DNA of 11,870 nt, from NCBI GenBank assembly GCA_015494035.1, contig WGBZ01000042.1, positions 1 through 11,870 on the forward strand, read 5' to 3'. A program made the position numbers and the translations under genes. Source of the stretch: Lysobacterales bacterium. Its GTDB lineage: Bacteria; Pseudomonadota; Gammaproteobacteria; Xanthomonadales; Marinicellaceae. Numbering within the stretch: position 1 is the stretch's first letter; the number at the start of each line of letters is the position of its first letter. Positions 7,627 through 11,870 of the stretch are shown one piece after another. The notes under the pieces were generated by a model, which saw only the letters and a program-made list of their open reading frames with translations, had not been told where the DNA came from and did not search any database.

Positions 7627-8594
7627 CCGACAAACACGGTAATTTGCAAACAAAACCACCGGCTAAAACACCACCGCTGGTGAGCGTGATCATTCCCTCC
7701 TACAATCACGCACAATACATTGATCAAGCCATCGCCAGCATCAAGGACCAAACCCACCGCCACTGGGAACTGATCATTATCGACGACGGCTCCACAGACA
7801 ACACCCACACCGTGTTGCAGAAATACCGTCATGATCCCCGCATCCGCCTGCGCCTGCATAAGACCAATCGCGGCCAGACAGTGCGCCTGAACGAGGCCCT
7901 GGACATGGCCAAGGGGGAGTACATCAGCTTGCTGCCTTCGGATGACTGGTACCTGCCCCAGAAGCTGGAAAAACAACTGGCCTTGTTTGAGCAGTTGCCA
8001 AACAATTATGGTGTCGTCTACAGCCAGGGCTTGCGTTATTATGAAGACACAAAAAAAAACCTGCCGGCCAAAACCAACCATCAGCTAAAACGTGGCAACG
8101 TGCTGGCTGACTTGCTGACGGGTGATTTTTTTGTCTATCCCAACACGCCTCTGGTTCGCGCCTGCTGCTTCCAGCACTACCGTTTTGATGAAAGCTATTT
8201 CGCCGAAGGCGAGGCCATTTACTTCAAAATTGCCATGCGCTGGCTGTTTGATTATGTGCCAGAACCCCTGGCCGTTATGCGTGACCACAGCTACAACACC
8301 GGCAAGCAAACCTGGCGCATGTTCGAAGACAACCTACGCTACCGGCAGGAACTATTTGCCCACCCCGATTTCCCACCATCCCTGCAGCCGCTAAAAAAAC
8401 CGGTGCTGGCCAAACTCTATCGGCTCAAAGGCTGGGAGATGATTCGTTGCGGTCATAACAATAAAGTGGGCAGAAAGCTTCTGTTGCAATGCGTGAAAGC
8501 ATATCCCCCAAGTCTTGCTTATTGGCGAGTTCCCATTGGCCTGCTATTAAGCTTCCTGCCAAATACCATGGTTATAAAGAAGTCCAACCCATGA
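7623..8594 (+). CDS. GT2 glycosyltransferase, 323 aa
   Basis: A GT-A fold, family 2 inverting glycosyltransferase. The N-terminal domain has VSVIIPSYNHAQYI (20-33), then LIIIDDGSTDNT (50-61) and the nucleotide-diphosphate and metal site LLPSDDWYLPQKL (103-115), with the DXD-like D107-D108. NRGQTVRLNEALDMAKGEYI (82-101) is the standard helix before it. The acceptor half carries FAEGEAIYFKIAMR where many relatives have E-D. It ends in EPLAVMRDH, matching the family's usual EPL-x-x-YR-x-H. The frame is open upstream to 7197, inside wzx. The ATG at 7623 is chosen because it makes ATGA with the wzx stop and gives a normal GT2 N-terminus. An A9 run at 8051-8059 lies mid-gene. The gene ends in another ATGA overlap. 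Donor unknown. Confidence 0.9.
   Translation: MTDKHGNLQTKPPAKTPPLVSVIIPSYNHAQYIDQAIASIKDQTHRHWELIIIDDGSTDNTHTVLQKYRHDPRIRLRLHKTNRGQTVRLNEALDMAKGEYISLLPSDDWYLPQKLEKQLALFEQLPNNYGVVYSQGLRYYEDTKKNLPAKTNHQLKRGNVLADLLTGDFFVYPNTPLVRACCFQHYRFDESYFAEGEAIYFKIAMRWLFDYVPEPLAVMRDHSYNTGKQTWRMFEDNLRYRQELFAHPDFPPSLQPLKKPVLAKLYRLKGWEMIRCGHNNKVGRKLLLQCVKAYPPSLAYWRVPIGLLLSFLPNTMVIKKSNP
8051..8059 (+). repeat. A9 homopolymer inside the GT2 gene
   Basis: Nine adenines cover the end of ACA and AAA AAA AA(C), which encode T-K-K-N. A gain or loss of one base would truncate the protein soon after. In the zero frame the run also forms the slippery heptamer A-AAA-AAC. It may be chance in a lysine pair. Confidence 0.5.
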
Positions 8595-9160
8595 AGCTAT
8601 TAATTCCTAAGCTCCACAACCTGCAGACCAAGGCAAAACGTTTTGCTCGTTCTCGACTAAAAACCTTCCTGTTATCAAGCATTTATCCCGGGTTTACTGC
8701 CCATGGCCCAGTCCAGTTCGGGCCAAATGTGCGGATACGCATAACAGATGGAGGGTCAATCGAGATTGGACGAGAGGTGTGCATTGAAGAAGGCGTCGTG
8801 CTACATACCCAAAAAGGCCATTTGCGGATTGGCGATAACGTCTTTATTGGCCATCACTCAGAATTGGTGGCAAAAGAACACATTGAAGTCGGTAACGAAA
8901 CACTCATCGCACCCTTCGTGGTGATTCGGGATGCCAATCACAACATTAAAAAAAGCCAACCTATCCGGAAACAAGGTTTTGAGGTCAAGCCCGTTTCTAT
9001 TGGCAGAGATTGCTGGTTGGGGACTCACTCGGTAGTAACAGCAGGTTCACAGCTTGGCAACGGGGTTGTTCTCGGAGCCAATGCTGTTGTAACCAGCAAT
9101 ATCCCGGAAGACTCGGTAGCCGTAGGTATCCCGGCTGCCGTGATAAAAAAACGGCCATAA
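8591..9160 (+). CDS. Left-handed beta-helix acyltransferase (second copy), 189 aa
   Basis: The last gene of the rightward operon, a hexapeptide-repeat acetyltransferase-like protein. The frame is open from 8489, but the ATG at 8591 overlaps the GT2 stop as ATGA and gives MKLLIPKLHNLQTKAKRFAR, so I use it. After a basic N-terminus of about 35 residues come repeats SIEIGREVCI, HLRIGDNVFIG and HIEVGNETLIA. VVIRDANHNIKKSQPI (111-125) has H117 at the catalytic position. The final coil is SIGRDCWLGTHSVV to VAVGIPAAVIK. It lines up along its length with the 203-residue acyltransferase at 5558 and is clearly a paralogue. Likely jobs are O-acetylation of the repeat unit or N-acetylation of the 3-amino sugar. 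The gene is visibly more AT-rich in places (8591-8700 is 47 of 110 G or C) than the genes around it. Confidence 0.85.
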   Translation: MKLLIPKLHNLQTKAKRFARSRLKTFLLSSIYPGFTAHGPVQFGPNVRIRITDGGSIEIGREVCIEEGVVLHTQKGHLRIGDNVFIGHHSELVAKEHIEVGNETLIAPFVVIRDANHNIKKSQPIRKQGFEVKPVSIGRDCWLGTHSVVTAGSQLGNGVVLGANAVVTSNIPEDSVAVGIPAAVIKKRP

Positions 9161-9182
9161 AAAAGGCCGGGATAACCGGCCT
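9159..9182 (-). terminator. Intrinsic terminator of fdxA
   Basis: Read on the minus strand, a 7-base perfect stem (AGGCCGG / CCGGCCT, 9164-9182) with a 5-base loop is followed by six Ts. It lies 22 bases past the fdxA stop and its T-run overlaps the TAA of the convergent acyltransferase gene. On the plus strand the stem lacks a U-run, so it would end the polysaccharide operon poorly. Confidence 0.75.
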
Positions 9183-9204
9183 GGGGGATTGTGGTGTGTC
9201 GGGT

Positions 9205-9528
9205 TTATTTTTCCAGCAAGTCGATCTTGTCTTTAACCTCGGCCCATTTGTCGGCCTCCGGCAGGGGTTCTTTCATGCGCGTGATGACCGGCCAGACCTC
9301 CGACAACTCCTTGTTGATTTCAATAAAAACCTCCTGTCCCGGCGGTAGGTCGTCTTCGGGGTAAATGGCTTCAATGGGGCATTCGGGCTCGCACAGGGTG
9401 CAGTCGATGCACTCGTCCGGGTCGATGACGAGAAAATTCGGGCCTTCGTGGAAACAGTCCACCGGGCAGACTTCAACGCAGTCGGTGTATTTGCATTTGA
9501 TGCAGGCTTCAGTGACAACAAAGGTCAT
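9205..9528 (-). CDS. fdxA: Seven-iron ferredoxin FdxA
   Basis: A 107-residue soluble electron carrier of the Azotobacter ferredoxin I type, holding one [3Fe-4S] and one [4Fe-4S] cluster. All expected cysteines are present. C9, C17 and C50 match the 3Fe ligands, and C21, C40, C43 and C46 match the 4Fe ligands. C12 and C25 match the extra, non-ligand cysteines. The motif [12 protein letters not shown] (40-51) and the acidic C-terminal extension ([18 protein letters not shown]) are typical. GGAG at 9536-9539, 7 bases before the ATG, fixes the start. The gene stands alone, with its own candidate promoter at 9558-9586 and terminator at 9159-9182, facing the polysaccharide operon tail to tail. It has no evident link with sugar metabolism. 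It marks the edge of the conserved chromosome. Confidence 0.96.
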   Translation of the reverse strand: MTFVVTEACIKCKYTDCVEVCPVDCFHEGPNFLVIDPDECIDCTLCEPECPIEAIYPEDDLPPGQEVFIEINKELSEVWPVITRMKEPLPEADKWAEVKDKIDLLEK

Positions 9529-9557
9529 GCGTTTGCTCCAGATTTATATGACGTGGT

Positions 9558-9586
9558 ATTATATCGCAGTTTGCTCGCAAGGTATA
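9558..9586 (-). promoter_or_regulatory. Candidate fdxA promoter
   Basis: Read on the minus strand, a perfect TATAAT (9563-9558) lies 29 bases before the ATG and would start RNA near 9551. The hexamer 17 bases upstream, TATACC, is a poor -35; TTGCGA is nearer consensus but only 11 bases away. The promoter may need help from a regulator. Confidence 0.5.
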
Positions 9587-9600
9587 TTAGCGGTCGCTAA
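9587..9600. repeat. Perfect inverted repeat TTAGCG-gt-CGCTAA
   Basis: Six-base arms with a 2-base centre lie just upstream of the fdxA -35 position, between fdxA and pcnB. No U-run follows on the minus strand, and on the plus strand only AAAAGA follows. An operator or activator site is more likely than a terminator. Confidence 0.4.
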
Positions 9601-9628
9601 TAAAAGACCCGGTTTCGGGCCCGCGGGA

Positions 9629-9658
9629 TTGACTCACGTCAAACACTTCAGAAAAAAT
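9629..9658 (+). promoter_or_regulatory. Candidate pcnB promoter overlapped by a TTGAC-N4-GTCAA inverted repeat
   Basis: TTGACT (9629-9634) and AAAAAT (9653-9658) are 18 bases apart, giving a start near 9665 and a leader of about 17 bases. The -35 lies inside a perfect inverted repeat, TTGAC-tcac-GTCAA (9629-9642), which could be an operator. The -10 is weak. Confidence 0.35.
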
Positions 9659-9681
9659 AATAATCACGAGACCCGACGAAT

Positions 9682-10974
9682 TTGCAAACCTATCCCAAGA
9701 GCCAGCATCAACTGTCACGCGAGCAGTTTTCTCCGGCCAGTCGTGCCATCATCCAACAACTGAGCGACCACGGCTATGAAGCCTACGTGGTGGGTGGCGC
9801 CATCCGCGATTTGTTGCTGGGCAAAAAACCCAAGGACTTCGACGTGGTCACCAGCGCCACGCCCGAGCAGATCAAGGCTGTTTTCCGACGCCGCTGCCGC
9901 CTGATCGGACGCCGCTTCCGGCTCGCCCACGTTTATATTGACCGCGACCTGATTGAAGTGGCCACTTTTCGCAGTTCTTCGGGCAACGATGCCGCCGCCA
10001 GTGGTGGCGACCGGCTGATTCGCAACGGCCAGATTATCCGTGACAACGTCTATGGCAGCATTGACCAGGATGCGGTGCGACGCGACTTTACCGCCAATGC
10101 GCTTTATTTTGACCCGGCTGGCGAAACCATTCTGGACTTTGTCAACGGCTACGAAGACATCAACAAACGGCTGTTGAGCCTGATCGGGGAGCCAGCCGAG
10201 CGGTTCAGGGAAGACCCGGTGCGCATGCTGCGTGCGGTGCGCTTTGCGGTCAAACTGGACTTGCAGCTGGACGCCCCCTGCGCGGCGGCCATTGCCCCCA
10301 ATGCCCACTGCCTGGCCAACGTGGCACCGGCACGGTTGTTTGACGAACTGATCAAGATTTTTCACAGCGGCTACGCCGAAAGCGCCTTTGAACTGATGCA
10401 GAAACACGGCCTGTTCGCACAGTTGTTCCCGCACACCGCCCAGGCCATCGCCGAAAGACCGGAATACGAAACCCTGTATCGCACCGCCTTTGCCAACACC
10501 GACGAGCGCATTGCCACCGGCAAACCGGTGACGCCGGTGTTCCTGTTCGCCGTCCTGCTGTGGCCGCGGGCCGAGCAGCTGTTCCGCCAGCACCTGCAAA
10601 ACGGCCTGCCGGAATTTGACGCCATGAACCTGGCCGCCACCACCGTTTTTGAAGAACAGCGCGACAGCATTTTTGTGCCGCGGGTGATTCAGGCCGGCAT
10701 CCGTCACATTTGGACCTTGCAGCTGCGTTTTATGCGCAACCGAGGCAAACGCGTGTTTTCCACCCTGGCACACCCGCGCTTCCGGGCCGCCTATGACTTC
10801 CTGCTGCTGCGGCAGATCACCCAGCCGGAACTGGCCGAACTGGCCAGCTGGTGGACAGAAATCCAGGAAGTGCCGCCAGAAAAGAAACGCGAAATGATCT
10901 TCGGCTCGGCCGAAAAGGGCAAGCGGCGACGCCGGCGACGGAAAAAACCGGCCGACTCCCAGCGACATACTTAG
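9682..10974 (+). CDS. pcnB: Poly(A) polymerase I
   Basis: A 430-residue cytoplasmic enzyme that adds poly(A) tails to RNA 3' ends and so marks them for decay. The nucleotidyltransferase head has VVGGAIRDLLLGKKPKDFDV (36-55) with catalytic D52 and D54, then RRFRLAHV (77-84), RRDFTANAL (133-141) and the neck REDPVRMLRAVRF (176-188). IWTLQLRFMRNRGKR and HPRFRAAYDFLLLR near the end match E. coli PcnB rather than a CCA-adding enzyme. The tail is a basic RRRRRRKK cluster, as in PcnB. The start is TTG: an in-frame TAA at 9661 leaves no ATG upstream, and homology to E. coli (IPREQHAISRK against YPKSQHQLSRE) begins just after it. There is no clear Shine-Dalgarno sequence, so translation is probably weak. 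folK follows after 15 bases, the usual order in gammaproteobacteria. Confidence 0.95.
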   Translation: MQTYPKSQHQLSREQFSPASRAIIQQLSDHGYEAYVVGGAIRDLLLGKKPKDFDVVTSATPEQIKAVFRRRCRLIGRRFRLAHVYIDRDLIEVATFRSSSGNDAAASGGDRLIRNGQIIRDNVYGSIDQDAVRRDFTANALYFDPAGETILDFVNGYEDINKRLLSLIGEPAERFREDPVRMLRAVRFAVKLDLQLDAPCAAAIAPNAHCLANVAPARLFDELIKIFHSGYAESAFELMQKHGLFAQLFPHTAQAIAERPEYETLYRTAFANTDERIATGKPVTPVFLFAVLLWPRAEQLFRQHLQNGLPEFDAMNLAATTVFEEQRDSIFVPRVIQAGIRHIWTLQLRFMRNRGKRVFSTLAHPRFRAAYDFLLLRQITQPELAELASWWTEIQEVPPEKKREMIFGSAEKGKRRRRRRKKPADSQRHT

Positions 10975-10989
10975 CCATGCTGGAGCCTG

Positions 10990-11511
10990 ATGAGCGCATC
11001 CGCACCCACACCCCACACCGCTTACCTTGGCCTGGGCAGTAACCTGGGTGACTCGCTGGCTACCATTGGCCAGGCCATCCACCATCTCGACCAACTGCCC
11101 CACAGCCGTGTGCTGGCCTGTTCCAACGCCTACCGCAGCGTGCCATGGGGTGTCAGCGATCAACCGGACTTTGTTAATGCCGTGGTGGCACTGCGCACCG
11201 GACTGGATCCATTGCGTCTGCTTGACCACACCCAGGCGCTGGAAAAAAGCCTGGGCCGGGTGCCCACGCGCCACTGGGGCGAGCGGGTCATCGATGTGGA
11301 CATTCTGCTCTATGGCCAACACCTCATCGGCACGCCCGAACTCACTATCCCCCACCTATGGCTGGGCCAAAGGGCTTTTGTCTTGCTGCCGCTTTTGGAA
11401 ATCGCCCCGGATGCCCACATCCCCGGCCACGGTTCGGCTCGGGACTTGTGGCAGAAACTGCGGCACAAAACACCACACAAACCTCAGAAAATCGGCAAAA
11501 TTATGTGGTAA
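10990..11511 (+). CDS. folK: 2-amino-4-hydroxy-6-hydroxymethyldihydropteridine pyrophosphokinase (HPPK)
   Basis: A 173-residue folate-pathway enzyme that moves pyrophosphate from ATP to 6-hydroxymethyl-7,8-dihydropterin. Signatures are AYLGLGSNLGD (11-21), YRSVPWG (48-54), QPDFVNAVV (58-66) and HWGERVIDVDILLYG (95-109), where D102 and D104 should bind the two magnesium ions. PHLWLGQRAFVLLPLLEIAP (121-140) follows. The tail after residue 155 is basic and less conserved. The ATG at 10990 has GGAG at 10982-10985. The gene lies 15 bases after pcnB and is probably in the same transcript. A short hairpin with a T-run at 11536-11554 may end it. In many pseudomonads and relatives panB and panC come next; here they do not. 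Confidence 0.95.
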   Translation: MSASAPTPHTAYLGLGSNLGDSLATIGQAIHHLDQLPHSRVLACSNAYRSVPWGVSDQPDFVNAVVALRTGLDPLRLLDHTQALEKSLGRVPTRHWGERVIDVDILLYGQHLIGTPELTIPHLWLGQRAFVLLPLLEIAPDAHIPGHGSARDLWQKLRHKTPHKPQKIGKIMW

Positions 11512-11535
11512 AAATGCAACAAAGCCGGTTTTTTT

Positions 11536-11554
11536 CCGCTCAGAGGCGGTTTTT
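11536..11554 (+). terminator. Probable folK terminator
   Basis: The stem CCGCT/GGCGG (one G-U pair) with a 4-base loop is followed by five Ts. It starts 25 bases after the folK stop. Flanking GCCGG-T and A-CCCGGC arms (11524-11580) could make a larger alternative structure. The stem is short, so termination may be partial. Confidence 0.45.
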
Positions 11555-11598
11555 ATGCAAAAAAACCACAAAAACCCGGCATAAAAGTGCCTTTGGTG

Positions 11599-11725
11599 TT
11601 GTGTTTCTGCCAATCGCGTGGTAATCTAAACGCAGTTTTGAAGCAGGTTACTTTTCAGCCACTCCAAGACAAACAGGGCGCAGACAGAAATAACTTGAAC
11701 CCATCCACCCGGATGGGTTTTTTTT
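11599..11725 (+). ncRNA. Candidate small RNA gene (promoter at 11599-11627, transcript about 11634-11725)
   Basis: TTGTGT (11599-11604) lies 17 bases before TAATCT (11622-11627), which is preceded by TGG, giving an extended -10. A start near 11634 and the intrinsic terminator ending at 11725 would give an RNA of about 92 bases. No open frame with a ribosome binding site fits in it. I do not recognise a known RNA family. The unit could instead be an attenuated leader of the downstream gene, although that gene has its own promoter candidate. Confidence 0.35.
11700..11725 (+). terminator. Strong intrinsic terminator
   Basis: A perfect 7-base stem CCCATCC / GGATGGG with a 4-base loop is followed by eight Ts (11718-11725). 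It would end the candidate small RNA or any read-through from folK. Confidence 0.85.
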
Positions 11726-11779
11726 CGCCTGCTGTTAGGGAAGCTTCGATAGGGGGAAGTCCGCAATCCAATGCGGCTC

Positions 11780-11788
11780 TGGTACAAT
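11780..11788 (+). promoter_or_regulatory. Extended -10 promoter of the right-edge gene
   Basis: The sequence reads TGG-TACAAT with TACAAT at 11783-11788, a near-consensus extended -10 lying 23 bases before the ATG. The -35 position (TCCGCA, 11760-11765) is poor. It falls in a small inverted repeat, CCGCA-N6-TGCGG (11761-11776), that might bind a regulator. Confidence 0.5.
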
Positions 11789-11811
11789 GGCGTTTTTTCG
11801 CTTTTGGCCAC

Positions 11812-11870
11812 ATGGAACAGTCTCAAAACACCCCGACGACCGATTCGCTGGCCCGACGCCAGGCCTGGAA
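11812..11870 (+). CDS. pgi: Start of a gene cut by the right edge, possibly glucose-6-phosphate isomerase
   Basis: Only 19 full codons are visible, reading MEQSQNTPTTDSLARRQAW and then AA. An AW in this place followed by a probable K resembles the N-terminal 'AWKAL' helix of Pgi. In Pseudomonas the order is pcnB, folK, panB, panC, panD, pgi, so pgi after folK would fit if the pan genes are absent here. The reading frame has its own promoter candidate at 11780-11788 and a short leader with no good Shine-Dalgarno sequence. The identification rests on context and a few residues and could be wrong. Confidence 0.45.
   Translation, partial: MEQSQNTPTTDSLARRQAW

Larger units (their letters stand above)
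11512..11811. other. Intergenic stretch with two terminators and two candidate promoters, no protein gene
   Basis: This 300-base gap holds, in order, a hairpin cluster after folK, a candidate promoter at 11599-11627, a strong intrinsic terminator at 11700-11725 and a candidate promoter near 11783. Open frames that cross it have no ribosome binding site or family features. The run of A and T tracts at 11528-11580 can fold in several competing ways. Confidence 0.6.

Noticed and set aside
9137..9155. Small GCCGT...ACGGC hairpin near the end of the last acyltransferase gene
   Set aside because: The five-base stem is weak and inside coding sequence; the adjacent 9159-9182 stem is the better terminator.
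9341..9348. GGCGGTAG, the core of the ops (JUMPstart) element that recruits RfaH
   Set aside because: It is on the plus strand inside fdxA, after the polysaccharide operon and not in a leader, so it is most likely a chance match.
9715..11355. A 546-codon open frame on the minus strand across pcnB and folK
   Set aside because: It lies opposite two clearly recognised genes, has no family motif or ribosome binding site, and long antisense frames are expected from GC-rich codon bias.

Overview
The window looks like a gammaproteobacterial chromosome segment with moderately high GC. The evidence is the pcnB-folK pair, an Azotobacter-type seven-iron ferredoxin (FdxA), and probably the start of pgi. 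These housekeeping genes sit beside a surface-polysaccharide (O-antigen- or capsule-like) cluster. I cannot name the genus. No tRNA, rRNA, CRISPR array, insertion sequence or integrase was seen.

Region 1 (1-2712, minus strand): three glycosyltransferase genes read leftward and are joined by 4-base stop/start overlaps. The last one runs off the left edge. Region 2 (2713-2912): a divergent intergenic region with an inverted repeat and no clear promoter. Region 3 (2913-9160, plus strand): a tightly packed operon of seven genes. They are a GT4 glycosyltransferase, a dTDP-sugar 3,4-ketoisomerase (FdtA/QdtA family), a DegT-type aminotransferase (FdtB/QdtB family), a left-handed beta-helix acyltransferase, a WzxE-like flippase, a GT2 glycosyltransferase and a second acyltransferase of the same family. 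Region 4 (9159-9681): fdxA on the minus strand converges on the operon, with a hairpin terminator that overlaps the stop codon of the last acyltransferase. A short divergent promoter region separates fdxA from pcnB. Region 5 (9682-11870): pcnB (TTG start) and folK, then a 300-base gap with two terminators and two candidate promoters (possibly a small RNA gene), then the first 19 codons of a gene that is probably pgi.

Working model: dTDP-4-keto-6-deoxyglucose made elsewhere (no rmlA or rmlB is visible) is isomerised to the 3-keto sugar. It is then aminated at C3 to dTDP-Fuc3N or dTDP-Qui3N, and probably acetylated by one of the two acyltransferases. The glycosyltransferases build a repeat unit on undecaprenyl phosphate, and the flippase moves it across the inner membrane. 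The polymerase, chain-length regulator and initiating transferase are not in the window. They may lie to the left or elsewhere.

I do not see a wholly novel system. The points most worth a second look are the mixed specificity residues of the ketoisomerase, the MAT-like acyltransferase in the QdtC/FdtC position, the poly-A tracts in two glycosyltransferase genes, the orphan promoter-terminator unit after folK, and the apparent absence of panBCD between folK and pgi.
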